The position numbers were made by a program, and so were the translations under genes. 64,000 nucleotides of DNA from Molanna angustata (taxonomy: Eukaryota > Arthropoda > Insecta > Trichoptera > Molannidae). The notes under the pieces are model-generated. The model did no database searches and was not told the DNA's origin. It saw nothing but the letters and a program-made list of their open reading frames with translations. This document shows, piece by piece, positions 9,553 to 21,117 of this stretch (position 1 is the first letter of the stretch; each line of letters starts with the position of its first letter). The stretch is taken from positions 11,986,904-12,050,903 of the forward strand of contig OY754974.1 in the NCBI GenBank assembly GCA_963576475.1, in the 5' to 3' direction.

Positions 9553-10213
9553 TTAAGGGGGGGACTGCTGCCTGCGTACCTATTTTTAAATTTGATATAC
9601 CATCATTATTTTTTATCAAATCGTTTTGAAAAATATAATTTAGATAGTTTGGGTATTCATAAAGAAAAATATATCTTTACTTTTTGATAATGTTCTGTAT
9701 AAATTCTTGTAGAAAAATAATGGCATATCCCGATTTTCAACGTTAATCTTATATTTTTAATAAAATATAAGGCATAGTTCAAAATATCTAGAAAAATACG
9801 ATGTGACGTTGCATTAATGCTTCAGGTTTAGAAAATAAACCTAAAAAACATTTATTTTCCATTCAGCGCCATTGTGAAATATAAGTTTTTTTGGTTTATT
9901 AACTTAACCTGATGCGTTAATGCAACGTTACATCGTATTTTTCCAGATATTTTGATGTTCTTTAATTTATAAAAAATATAATGGTCTATACCTTATAGTT
10001 TTTTAGAAATTTAAGATAAATGTCGAAAATTGGGGTATGCTTATTATTTTCCTACAAGAATATATACAGAATGTAATTAAAAAAATAAGAATTATTTTTA
10101 TTTTTTAATACCCAAACTAACTAGGTTATTTTTTTCAAAATGATTCGTTTTGTACTAATGACGCAAATTCAAATTGAAAAAATAGGTACGTTAGCAGCAG
10201 TCCCCCCCCTTAA
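9553..10213. mobile_element. Long foldback element flanked by TTAA, about 653 bp
   Basis: TTAA at 9553-9556 and 10210-10213 encloses arms starting GGGGGGGACTGCTG and ending CAGCAGTCCCCCCCC. Inverted similarity runs deep (GCGTACCTATTTTT, TTTGGGTATT, TGTAGAAAAATAATGGCATA, ATCTAGAAAAATACGATGT, GCATTAATGC) to a centre near 9890. TTAA is the duplication of piggyBac-type elements, but the G-run termini are not the usual CCY ends, so the class is open. No coding sequence. Confidence 0.85.
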
Positions 10214-10690
10214 TTGATTGCTCATTGTTAACATTTATAAAATTTAAATTTTGAATTGTTGTAGGCATAATGTCCCATAGTTCGTGGTATCACATCTATG
10301 AAATTTCACGAGAGAAAATCGCTACAAAAAACCTTGTGGTGAAATATTGAAAGTGTTGAAAGCGTGTTACTGGAAGTTGGTGAAAATATTATTATTATTA
10401 TTACTTTGGAGTTGTCAACTTTGCACGGGGATGGTTTGGACGTACATATTTACAACTTGTTCTTGTTTTTTGTCGTCAAACAAAATACCGTCATACTAAA
10501 CTCTCCTTTCTCCATATAATCATTGGATGAGGACTTGAATTCCCAATGTAAATAACAACAAAATCCAAAACAAAACAAAAAACATTATTTTTTAATTTTA
10601 AATACTTTTTCACTGTGTTTACATTATGGATTTGTAAAGCAATGTTAAAACGTGGTTCAAATTTTGAACTACAGTTGAACCCCATTTTAG
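10214..10690. other. No recognised gene
   Basis: AT-rich; contains a short ATT microsatellite at about 10390 and nothing else I can name. Confidence 0.4.
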
Positions 10691-10695
10691 TTCTT

Positions 10696-11310
10696 TTGTT
10701 TATTTATTTAATACAATACACGGCATAAGCCATTTACATGTTACAAAGAATTACATTTTTTTTTAAATTAACATCATTATATATTAAAAACAATAAACAG
10801 AATTAACAAGAAATTTCATTTAAAAATTAACAATTAACAATTACTGGTCGAATATATAAAAAATACAGAAACAACAATAAATTGACAAAACAAAATTTAA
10901 AATGATGTTTTTACACAGAGAAATAAATTTGAATTTTAGAAAGACCTATAAATATTTTGAATACAGGCAAGCTATCCCCGAAAATATCTGCATCAACACA
11001 CAGTTCATTTCCTAGCCTATGCAATCTCGGTATTGGAGAGTTAAATATATAGTTAGTGAAAGCGGCTCCCTCATTAAAAAGCACAGCTTGTCTAGTCCGT
11101 CTTTTCGGAATATGAAAGTTGATTGAGTGTTCACTAACTTGTGCAAAACTGAGACGTCCAATAACCTACGTCGATCGGCCAACGAATGTAACTGAAAGCC
11201 ACGCATCAAGTTGGTATAATCAATATTTTCTATGGAACGACCTAATTTATAATTCAAAAAGCGTAAGAGCTTGCGCTGCACTCGTTCAATCGCTATTTTT
11301 CTTATTTATA
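10696..11310 (-). mobile_element. LINE 3' fragment (jockey/CR1-like) with 3'UTR
   Basis: Minus-strand frames read QRKLLRFLNYKLGR, then LHSLADRRRLLDVSVLHKLVN, and after a frameshift NSPIPRLHRLGNELCVDADI and FGDSLPVFK. This is the C-terminal region of jockey/CR1-type LINE proteins (consensus QRKFLRFL..K, L..RR...D..FL.KL.N, NSP..R...L.N). The 3'UTR carries TGTAAATGGCTTATGCC and ends in TTAAATAAATAAACAA at 10696. The RT core is absent. Confidence 0.8.
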
Positions 11311-11536
11311 AGCATGAATTAATTGGTAGTTGAACCTCTGATTCAACTTAAATGCCAAATTGAACTGGCGTCGGGAGTAGTTTATTTAACACATTTCAAA
11401 TGTTTGAATTATGTAGTTATGTATATAATTTCGATAGGATTTTTTAGCATAAGCCATGTGAAAAATACAAACTTCCAAGTTTACATTGAGTTTCGAAACC
11501 ATAGAATCTTTTATTGCCTTGACACCAGGTAATGGT

Positions 11537-11607
11537 TAAGTCATATTCAGGCTTTTTTTCACAAATAAGTCATATTCTTATTATGAAAAAAGCCTGAATA
11601 TGACTTA
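11537..11607. repeat. 71-bp near-perfect palindrome
   Basis: TAAGTCATATTCAGGCTTTT at the left is inverted at the right, with a loop that itself repeats AAGTCATATTCTTATTATGA. Probably a minimal foldback element or cruciform-prone repeat. Confidence 0.85.
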
Positions 11608-11698
11608 GTGTTCGATACGATATAATATAAATTCATCTAGAAACCTCTGTTTAACGGTTCAAAACGGTAGGATTGTATAAATTTAAATATACATAATC

Positions 11699-12075
11699 CA
11701 ACTGTCGATTCGTTCAAGAGAATGAAATTCTTTTGAAGGAAGAGACAGTTAAAATCCAATCCAAAGCGTGTATGAAGGAATTGTATGCGGCTTTTCCAAC
11801 TTTGAAGTCAAAAAACACCAATTTAGAGGCTTCGCAGGATATATGTATGTTCCATATACGGATTTACTCAGAATTCGGAGTAGAACATTTCGTGTGTCTG
11901 TGTGTCCCCCCCCCTCATAACTTTTGATCCGCTCAATTTACAGAGCCCAAAATTTCAGAATATAAACAGTTATAGGCCTACAAAACTTTTATACTCAGAA
12001 TTTTGAATTTTTGTTTCAGTCGGGGGTTATCAACTTTTGAATTTTTGGTTTATTTTTTAAGTTATCGTTAACGAA
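11699..12075 (+). mobile_element. HINE-like (Helentron-derived) repeat, 5' part
   Basis: Begins CCAACTGTCGATTCGTTCA and carries AACTTTGAAGTCAAAAAACA, GGATTTACTCAGAATTC, AACTTTTGATCCGCTCAAT and TAGGCCTACAAAACTTTTAT. The same order is seen at 36020-36420 and, inverted, at 37925-38240 and 54065-54505. The 3' part present in 52959-54505 is missing here; a SINE begins 22 bp downstream. The 64-codon frame inside is an artefact. Confidence 0.65.
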
Positions 12076-12096
12076 ATAATATGAATAATAATCGAC

Positions 12097-12290
12097 ATGC
12101 CGACCGCCGTGGCACAGTTGGTAAGCCGTTTGATTTCTGTGCGGGCGTCCTGGGTTCGATCCCCAGCAGAGGCTAAATTTATTTAAGTTAATTTCTCACG
12201 CTGGAAACACTGGTTAGTTGGAAGAAATTGCCAAATGTAATAAACTTGCCACTTGCGCAGGGTGCAAGGAAGAGTTTATTATTTTTACTA
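12097..12290 (+). mobile_element. tRNA-derived SINE (family 1), most complete copy
   Basis: The head has an A-box TGGCACAGTTGG (12110-12121) and a B-box GGTTCGATCCC (12153-12163) at normal tRNA spacing, giving an internal RNA polymerase III promoter. The body is CAGCAGAGGCTAAATTTATT. The tail GGTTAGTTGGAAGAAATTGC and AATAAACTTGCC matches the local LINE 3' end at about 2990-3030. A T-rich end follows. Copies: 27183-27385 and 35334-35405. Confidence 0.85.
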
Positions 12291-12384
12291 TTATTAAACT
12301 TTAGAATTATTTCAAAATATTATTGATTGACCAAGCCTTACTATCTACACAAAATAAAACTCTGTGTGCATTATGTATATAAAT

Positions 12385-12685
12385 TAAATACAAGATATAA
12401 TGCGGCGTGCGTCGTTTTTTAAAAGATATTAGATAAAAGACAAAATACCGTGTCCTTTTTTAAAACATATTGAAATCAAGGGTAAATGGGAAGTGCGTTT
12501 TTTTAAAGATATTGAATACAATGTAATTTACGATGTCCGTTTTTTAAAAGAATTAAATACGGTATTCGTTTTTTTAATAATATTGAATACAAGTATATAT
12601 TTATACGGTGTGCGTTTTAAAGAGATATGGAATACATACAAGATATAATACGGTGTGGATTTTTTTAAAAGATATTGGATTGTAA
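12385..12685. repeat. Degenerate minisatellite, about 55-65 bp period
   Basis: Five to six diverged units of the type ATACGGTGTGCGTTTTTTAA followed by AGATATTGAATACAA. Units vary in length and carry many substitutions, so the array is old. Confidence 0.65.
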
Positions 12686-13232
12686 ATTAAAGACAGTAAA
12701 ATTCTGGAGTGATACATTTTTATTATTTTTTATTCGAAACAGATTGACGATAAAAAATAGATATAAATAAATAAACAACACATTTTGATCTATCTATTTC
12801 TCATTAGATACGATACGATACAACGTGATAAACAGCAATTTTTGTGCTGGCCTGAATAATTAAATATTTTTGAAATAAAAAAAAAACAAAATGTATACAT
12901 GGTTGCGCAACACGTAGTAGGATTATTGATAAACATCATTTACCGTCTAGACTGGTCTTAACAGCGACTTTTCAACAAATAGTTCGCAGTCTGTTCGGAG
13001 TCAAATATCTGTAAGTACCATCTATGTAAAAAAAACTCTCTTATTGATATACACGTTGTTTGCCTAACCCGCATTTTAGGGATGATTTTACACTATATAT
13101 TTTTTGTGCAAATTTGGCGGAAATCGTGCTTTGAATGCGGACGTAGTACATACAAAAATATATGTTTTTTTTTATGTAACAGGGAACCGTTCGTGGATGT
13201 CATACACAAATATTCTATTTTTGGAAGAAATA

Positions 13233-14176
13233 GGCCCAGTATTTCAGTCGGCCCTTAGGAGTTTAACTCAAGTTTAACCAAAATATTGCGTATTTCAGTA
13301 CCTAATCTTCCCTTAAATACATACGTCACTAAACGACAAATATTTAACTCAACGTTTCTGGCGGATCGCGTGTCTTAATCTTGAGTTAAGTATTGTTTCT
13401 AGTCTTTCGCCAGGTGGCGTACTAATCGCCGCACGCTTTAATGTTTCATTTCATTTTATACTACAAATAACTAAGCATAATAATTATAATCATGATTTAT
13501 TTTTGTTGTTAAAATAAAAGACTTGATATAGAAGTGGTTCATGTATTTAATATTTATTTTCTTTTTTACATAATTATAATGTATTGCCTGACAACAAACG
13601 AAATAAACTGTCAGCCATAATGAAACGTCAGGCACGCAACTTTATTTTTGAGATGTTTTTTCATCCCACTTTTTAAATTGATTCATCCTGTTTCTACATA
13701 TATAATGTGTATTCTTAAATTTTCTACATAAGACACTATTTTACCATTATCACTAAGTTCCATATCCATCTGTAAAATGTACATACATTTTGCATTGTAG
13801 TACTACGTACGTAGTACATATTCAATGACATTTTTTCACTAGAATGTTTGATTTTAATTATAAAAACATCGATCGGTATAAAAAATTTAAAAAGTAACAT
13901 GCTGTGTAATGAAACAAATAAAATATTGTGTTGTTATAATAATAAAATAATATTTAGTCACAGTTTCGCGTCACGTATCATTTAAGGTTATTACAATTTT
14001 GACAGATGCGTTATAGACAATAACCATAGAAAAACGTAAAATATATCTATAGTTGAAGATTACGTAACTGACGTTTCATTTTGCACTGAAATACGCGAAT
14101 GAAATTTAATCTTCCCTAAACTTTTAACTTGGATTACCAAATCCAACGATTTAAGGGCCAACTGAAATCTCGGGCC
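13233..14176. mobile_element. Non-autonomous DNA transposon, 944 bp, TIR GGCCC...ATTTCAGT.GGCCCTTA
   Basis: Left end GGCCCAGTATTTCAGTCGGC and right end GCCAACTGAAATCTCGGGCC are imperfect inverted repeats, followed inward by inverted AACT.AAGTT and GCGTATTTCAGT words (left 13290-13300, right 14080-14100). ATA flanks both ends (13230-13232 and 14177-14179). A 2-3 bp AT-rich duplication with GGCCC-type ends is reminiscent of Harbinger/ISL2EU-like elements; that assignment is tentative. The interior is AT-rich with no transposase. Confidence 0.75.
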
Positions 14177-14209
14177 ATAGACATGACCTTCGGATGTTTT
14201 CATTCTCTA

Positions 14210-14545
14210 CTACTAGAGAATAACAACAGAATTTCGCAGTCTCCTACCCCACTCCATAGGGAACGTTTTAGAACTTGTACCGGAGCGGCTGCTCGTCGGA
14301 CAAAACAAGAAACTACCATAAAGAATATTTCATACCACTTCCACTAAGAGTTCAACCACAGACGTGAAGGCCCGTTAGTCATGGCCCGTCAGTCAGTCTT
14401 TCAGTTCTTCGATTTCCACGCGATGTCGGCTACACCATCTCATCAGCATGGTGAGCTACCACCGAGCGGGACATGGCCCACCAGACATGGCGGAAGGCTC
14501 CTTCACTCCTTAGTACTCGTAGTACTTAGGCGATTAACAGCAACC
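14210..14545 (+). repeat. Rep-G GC-rich interspersed repeat, copy 1
   Basis: Begins near CGCAGTCTCCTACCCCACTC and shares CATAGGGAACGTT, GGAGCGGCTGCTCGTCGGAC, AATATTTCATACC, CGTGAAGGCCCGT, CAGTTCTTCGATTTCCAC and TCCTTAGTACTC with 62330-62960. Much more GC-rich than its surroundings. Could be a LINE 5'UTR/ORF1 region or an LTR; no ends can be defined. Confidence 0.6.
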
Positions 14546-15045
14546 TCACCACATTGACATTAGATACTTTCAATTTATAGAACAGTGGAGAGTTATGATT
14601 TCAAAATTTTTATATATTATGTTTGCATATTATGTGTACAGATAACAGCAAATAACTTGAGAACTACATGTGGATGCGCAGAGGGCATATTTGTGTTTTT
14701 TAGCTTGGTTGGTATAATGTGCAAACAGCCCCTCTCCACGACGCAAATTCTCAACCTATTTCCCGGAAACTATACATTTTGTTGGGGTAACTAATGACAG
14801 CCATTATTACGTTTGGTCCCTTTTGAAGTTACATAATTATTGACAGCTAAGAACGGAGAAACAAATATTCGAATCCAGAGAGGATACACCACAAAGTGTG
14901 TTTGATGGTTTTCAAAGCTCAAAAAGACGCTTAACATCGAGATCCTCAGAATCGCAGAGTACCAATTCCTCAAAAAAAATTGGATCAACCCAATCGCGCA
15001 GCTTACTTTGACCGTGGTTTCATTGTAAACGGATCTACCTATTAA
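14546..15045. other. No recognised gene
   Basis: The word ATGTGCAAAC.GCCCC.CTCCACG (about 14720) recurs at 61163, so part of this may be repeat-derived. Nothing coding is supported. Confidence 0.4.
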
Positions 15046-15049
15046 GTCG

Positions 15050-15485
15050 TATTAAATTGTCTTCTGAAATACGTGGAGGGCAGAGTTTTCGGGCTATCAT
15101 AAAAATATTTGACTCAGATGGGTCCGCGAAGGAGCAAAGAGGACGTTCCATACGAATTATGAATGGTGTACCGGGGGTACGAAGAAGGAAAGGAAGGGCG
15201 AAGATAAGATGACTGGACGGAGTAGATAAGGATGTAAATAACATCGACATTCATATAACAGGCTTAATGCATTACTATAATAGACTGACAGGCATGGAGA
15301 CAGGCTCTGCAGGAGTCTAAGACCCGACCTGGGTTTTAGAGCCACAGATAGATAGATAGATATAGTTTATAGGTATATGGCTGAACGGAGTAGTGCATAA
15401 ATGCATCACAAGATCGACAGTCATGGAGACGGGCTCTGCAGAAGGTTAAGACCCGATATGGGCTGTAGAGCCACAGATAAATAGT
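15050..15485 (+). mobile_element. LINE 3' ends, two partial copies in a row
   Basis: The plus strand reads GRAKIR, a broken W, then DGVDKDVNNIDI near 15215, where related LINEs have RWMDGVEKEL..TGVRNWR (see 37135-37390). The segment CATGGAGACAGGCTCTGCAG to GAGCCACAGATAGATAGATA (15292-15360) is repeated with changes at 15420-15485 (GGAGACGGGCTCTGCAG to GAGCCACAGATAAATAG). Strongly eroded. Confidence 0.6.
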
Positions 15486-15489
15486 AAAT

Positions 15490-16585
15490 TACTTCTTTTA
15501 TTGTTTCGCAGAGCCAACAATTAAGCAAAAATGCTTTGGAATAGCCTTGTAACCACAAATCGGCGCTACATAAATTGGATGATTATTTTTATAATGACTT
15601 CATTGTGTAAATCAATGTATATACGGTTACTTAATGAAGTAAGTACCTACAGCATTTGTTCCCCCACGTTAAGCTGTCAATTAATTGCTGAACTTCATGA
15701 GACTCCAACACATCAAAAAGACCAGCTTATATTGCCGCTAGTAAATGTTGTACTTTAATAAAAACATAAACAGGTATCATAGTAAAAGTGATTACTGTTA
15801 GTCTACATAGATGTTTTTGTATGTATGTTAATTTGCATTGGTATGAAATATAATGTAGAATCAAAATACGTTTTTATTATTTAAACATGTTATTGTTATT
15901 TTATGTAAAATTATCATATTATTGAATTACTTATATTAAATATACAAAAATAATGGTTGGTTTATGATAAAAATAATATTTATATTCTACAATATTTTTA
16001 TTCTACAACTCCCGTGGTTCAAATATTTCCTTTACAATTCTGTTTCTACATGATACCCTATTTACCTTGATAAAATTTGATTTTTAGAAAAATCGAAAGC
16101 AAGCTTGACTATATTGGGAGAGTAAGGAAAAATAATGGCAAAATATTTACAAAGTTTTCGTGTTAAAACGAAAAAAAAAAACATTCATTATATCAGAACT
16201 ACACAGGGTGATATTATTTATAAACGATCACTTTAATATTTCAAACGTTATCACGCAACAGCAAGGTACAGGATGTTCCCGACGAACGTGACGCGAATTA
16301 ATTCTCTGTGACACATATTATATTACATATTATTTTACATACAACCTGTGTTTCATTTTCAGCAAACTGTGAACTGCTAAGTAATACCTACATATTGCTT
16401 TTAAATATTAAATTACAAATGTTGTTTGTTACAATCTCAGTTCATTTATGATTCTGTCTTGTTTTTGATATTGTTAAGAATTTCATTCGTCTTTCTCGTT
16501 ATATTAAAATATGATTATTAAATAATATACCTGTACCACCTCCGCAGTCAGTGAAGGTGGGCGTCGTCGATACAACAGTAAATAT
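15490..16585. other. No recognised gene; AT-rich
   Basis: Unique-looking AT-rich sequence. The 75-codon frame at 15531-15758 has no family features. Confidence 0.4.
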
Positions 16586-16589
16586 TTAT

Positions 16590-16880
16590 GACATAAGAAT
16601 AACCCAAAGTAACTGATGTCGCCGAGAGAGTTGTCACTCTGAAATGGAACTGGGCGCGACATATTGGTAAATAAACAGATAGTAGGTTGTACCAGAGAGT
16701 CTTGGAGTGGCGTCTGAGACAGGGAAAAAGAAGCTTGGGACGTCCTCAGACACGGGGCGGTCGGACTGTATTAAAGCAGTGGCAGGGTGCAATTGGAAGT
16801 GGTTTTCCCAGGAAATGGATTGGAAAAAGAGGGAGAAGGCCTATTTTCAACTCCGGATGCTAACGGGCTGATGATAAAAA
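16590..16880 (+). mobile_element. RTE-type LINE C-terminal fragment
   Basis: Across frameshifts: RVVTLKWNWARHIG, VLEWRLRQGKRSLGRPQTR, then a damaged W.DDI region, GSGFPRKW and EKAYFQLRMLTG. This is the RTE-clade tail (compare 8545-9345 and 19690-19920). No RT core, several stops. Confidence 0.75.
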
Positions 16881-16884
16881 AGCG

Positions 16885-19235
16885 CAACCCGATGTGAGTT
16901 CCATTGAGTTGGAAAGCCTGAGATAGGCAGGTCACATAATTATCAGAATGGACGACGACAACCCAGTAAAATGACTCACATTTTTCGCACTACAAGGACA
17001 AATAAAACCACCAATAATATATACCTACCCATACTTCCTGAGTTAGTATAAAACGATAAAAGCGACTCTCGTGAGCGAGTTTCTTTATAAATCGAATAGA
17101 AATTGAGGTTAGGAATAAGTTTATTATGTATTCGTATTTGTCCTCAAGGTAAATTATATATGTCGACATATTTTATCTACTTTTATGATTTTTAACACTA
17201 TTAGTTATTTTTTATGCTTAAACTATCGCGATTAATGTCAACTTTTATAGCTCATCCGACATTGGTAAAATGAGAAGTGCGTTTTCCAAGCTTTAGTCAA
17301 TATTCAATAATTGCACCATGCATTTCGGAGTGTTATACTTCTGAAAACTCTAATTGTTAAAAGTTTTATCACCAAACAAATCCAAATTACTGAATAATAA
17401 ATTATAGGCAGCAATATTGTAAACAATAAATTTAAATATTGCTACATAAATGGCGTACGAAAAATCAAGAGTCTTTTTTGAAAATATGCTTTATAATAAT
17501 TTTACGAGGAAAATAATTAAGACATTTCAAACTTGTAAATTACCATTACGGTTTAATTAACCAAAACCTTTGATAATTTCATTTTCAAACGAACTGCGGA
17601 TTACCGGTGTAGACTTCTTGCATTTCTTGGAACTACCTACGGATAAAATAATCCAGGCATAACACAAAATTACCTTCCTGATTGTTTAACATCAGTTACA
17701 TTGAATTCTTTCACTAGATGGTCTTTAAAATTTTTATGTTTTAGCCATAATTTGTATGATCTTTCTTTTAAAAATAACAGCACGTGCTAAGAAAAAGCTA
17801 CTTCTACTTATACGTACCTTTCAAAACTCTGAAAGAGCATCTAGAGCATGAAATTTTTGAATATTACAAATAGAGCAATTTCAAGGGAATCTATTCAAAC
17901 AATTTTACGGGTAATTTGATCAGTTTTTTTTCTTATCGAACAAAGATATTTGTTGAATGTAAGATTTTTTTTAATGTTTAATTTCGACATTGTTGACATA
18001 CTGAAACATTGGATTAAAGGTTAAATAGATGATAATGTAGCTATTAATTTTTATGTAAATGATATCTTGCAATATATAATAAAGTAACTATTTATTGTTT
18101 ATGTAAATGAGATCTTGCTATAAGAAAAATGGAGCTAAAAAGACAAACCAGCGCACAGCTTATACTTGTGCGATTGTAAATACCATGATGAATGAATGGC
18201 GCTAGGGTCTCTATTACCTGCCTCGTTAGAGGTACAGTTATTTTCATTGTGTTTTTTATATTTCTGATATTTAAAATATGATAAATATAATTTTAACCTC
18301 ATTTAATTTTTATAATTCAATCGCTGTAAAAATATGTATTCAATATGCTAGATACTATGCTTGGGAGAAAAAAAACCACTCGATAAAATTGCTAGCAGAA
18401 AATTTCAATTACAATAAACGTCTTAATAATAATTATGAACCCTTCCATGTCTGGTTTTGTTCTTTTGAAAAGTGTTTCCATTTGGATCAGTAATCCAGCT
18501 GCATAATATGAGGATATGAAACAGTAAAAAAATGTTGGGATCTACTCCAACTTAATATTAATTAGATATTTTTTATTAAACTTGACACACGATGAACGAT
18601 TTCAATTATTTTAAATCTATTTGTTGAAACGTTGATTGTAAAGTAATGTAAATTTTCTGGCGTAAAAAGGGACATTTTATCTCTTCTCTTGAGTCATTTA
18701 CTTCATAATTCTGCCGTAAAGGATGCGAGAGATGATATTAAATACAATGGAAAGTGGATTCCATTCACAAAGAGATTGCATTTCTCGTCGATTAGTGCTC
18801 AACAGCGTTTCGCCGTTTATATTGGAGAACGGCAATTTCAGAAAACACGTGCAATAGCGTCTCTAATTTTATTATTCAATTTTGAAATGAATTAAACGGA
18901 GAACGATTCCAACCTTTTTTGCTTATTTGGATACGACCGTTTGGAGGGCGTCTAAAATCTGCAAGTAGAAATCAAAGGAAATGAGGTTAAATTATTTCCT
19001 GGAATATAAAAATTGGAGTGGAGATTGTAGTCGAAAATTTGTTCCAAGTAACAGAGGACAGGGAACATACATGGGCGGACTTAAGACTAGTAAAAGAGGT
19101 ATATTAAAACAAAAACTTGTTCAAAAACTCACTTCGTCTAACTCACTTTGTATTTTCAAGAAAAAACTAAAGTAGGAATATTTATCTTCTACATCAGGGG
19201 GGCCAGTCTGGATCAATCGGCGAAATCAAAACCCT
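16885..19235. other. 2.3 kb without recognised genes
   Basis: AT-rich sequence without family motifs. Frames of 64-71 codons (18278-18493, 18689-18895, 18981-19175) are of chance length. This is one of the few stretches not obviously repeat-derived and so a place to look for host regulatory or intronic sequence. Confidence 0.4.
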
Positions 19236-19238
19236 CAC

Positions 19239-19338
19239 GATTACCCATATCATGGATATAATTATTATATGGAGTTCTATAATATCTTTAGATGTCTTAG
19301 AACTCCATATGATAATTATATACATGATATGGGTAATC
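19239..19338. repeat. 100-bp near-perfect palindrome (small foldback element)
   Basis: GATTACCCATATCATG, ATATAATTAT, ATATGGAGTTCT on the left are inverted on the right with two small bulges; the loop is about 18 nt. Unrelated to the other foldbacks here. Confidence 0.85.
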
Positions 19339-19689
19339 ACTGACTTGCCGCCCTGATCGTGATTTCCTCTCCATATTCTTTTTTTTTGCTGTGATGTGTT
19401 TTCATTTTTTTTGTATTAATAGTTATTTTTAAATTCGACTGCATTGGATAGTTTTTGGAAGGTTATTTGGCGTTTACGCACCACGCTAGCCACGCGGTTT
19501 GGCGCGTTTTAGTATCAGCTGCTCCTAACTTGGGAATCAGACGCTGTTCGTAGCCGTCCATTCTGGGTCAGACGCTACTACCTTTTGGCCCGCGGGAGGT
19601 ATTTTATTTCCCTCCTACCCCCCATATCTGGCGAGTATTCCCCTATCCGCCACCCGGGGATGCGTCTTCTAGCGCTTACAGGCTCCACC

Positions 19690-19920
19690 GAAGATGGGCA
19701 TATGGCTCGACAGGGGGATACTCGGTGGGCACCCAGAATCCTACAGTGGAGGCCCTGGACCAAAAATAGAAGTGTCGGAAGACCCCCCAAAAGCTGGTCC
19801 GATGACATAGTTCAGCAAGCTGGAAGGACCTGGATGCGAAAGGGGAGAGACGAATGGAATAGAATGGAACAGGCCTACATCCAGCAGTGGAGGGTGTAAG
19901 GCTAAAGAAGAAGAATAATT
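19690..19920 (+). mobile_element. RTE-type LINE C-terminal fragment
   Basis: Reads GHMARQGDTRWAPRILQWRP, SVGRPPKSWSDDIVQQAGRT, WMRKGRDEW and MEQAYIQQW, followed by a GAA-rich end. All RTE-tail landmarks are in one frame (within 19585-19899), so it is younger than the copy at 8545-9345. The GC-rich sequence just upstream (19470-19690) is not clearly part of it. Confidence 0.85.
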
Positions 19921-19924
19921 GTTA

Positions 19925-20110
19925 TTTTGTTGTAATATATATATTTCTTTCATTTTTTTGTTGATGTAAAATATGTACATTGTACATATATAATTTTGTC
20001 ATACTTTGTTATCTGGTTGGTTGGAAGAAATCGCCTAATAGCAATAAGCCCGCAAGTGTGCAATATATTTGTTTATATTATGTACAAAAAGATAAATAAA
20101 TTAATAAAAA
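19925..20110 (+). mobile_element. LINE 3' tail, uninterrupted copy
   Basis: Contains TTTTGTCATACTTTGTTATC, GGTTGGTTGGAAGAAATCGC, AATAAGCCCGC and an AT-rich end AAAAAGATAAATAAATTAAT. It starts a few bases after the RTE fragment ends. It is the template that reveals the foldback insertion at 8313-8436. Confidence 0.75.
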
Positions 20111-20359
20111 CGGTGGATTTGGAAGTAGAATTATTTTAAAATATGAGGTAGGTACTTGCGATGAAAAAAATATGGCTGGATAAGGAACGAGAAATCGAAA
20201 CACCATTTTAGGTTTGAACGAGGTTATTATACATAAAAACGAAAAACTACATTGTTTCGTTCAACCAGAAATCTAACCAAATAAGCGTCCTGGGAATGAT
20301 CAAAGATGTTAATTATTTATAAACGGCACTTAAAAAATATTATTAGAGATTGAGCCAGG

Positions 20360-20495
20360 TTGAGAAGTACTGATCGTATTATTTATCGGTTGGCCTATTT
20401 CCTTAGCATTTAACGTCTCGAAGAGTTTGGGAATTGCAGACAATATGCATATCGGTCTATAATATTGGTCACTACATTGAGTTCATCCTTTTGAT
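20360..20495 (-). mobile_element. LINE reverse-transcriptase fragment, N-terminal RT motif
   Basis: The minus strand reads YRPICILSAIPKLFETLNAK, the conserved YRPIS...PK.FE block at the start of LINE RT domains. Only about 45 codons are recognisable. Confidence 0.7.
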
Positions 20496-20499
20496 GTTT

Positions 20500-21115
20500 T
20501 ATTGGCTTATGAAGCTGGATTTCCAGATGTTCTGAATAATATCAAATTGCAACAATCTATTATGATTAATCCAGGAATGTGTGACTTTTGTTTTTTTTCA
20601 GCCTTCCCTGAACAATAAAATGGCGTGATGGATGAATAAATGCACGAAAGAAAGATTATAACGAGAAAAAACAGAATGAAGATTATGTAGATATTATGTA
20701 CGTTGTCGGTAATTGAGTTTCCTGGTCCAAAAGAGGATTTAGTGCTCGGAAATAAGATACAAAATATTGTTATAATAAATAAGAAAGAGAGTTTGGTGCC
20801 TAAACACTAAACGTAGTTTTACGATTATACTATTTTATTTGACGTTTATGTTAGACCCAGATTTCCGTTGTAAAAAGATTTATGAAGAAAACCAGTTTTG
20901 TCTACAACGGATTTCCCGATTTCATTTTATTTATTATCCCAAATGACATAAATATTTACAAAACATGGAAATTAAACGTTTTTACATGATATCATTATAT
21001 TTTATTTAAGTACCTATCTTTGTGCAAAATTGTGTACAAAGGTAAGCAAAAAAGATTGAATATAATAACAATTCATAGCAATGATAGGATAACAAATTAA
21101 CAATCAACACATAGC
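20500..21115. other. No recognised gene
   Basis: AT-rich; small inverted words around 21020-21045 (CTTTGTGCAAAA / TTGTGTACAAAG) resemble LINE 3' tail hairpins. Confidence 0.35.
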
Positions 21116-21117
21116 CT

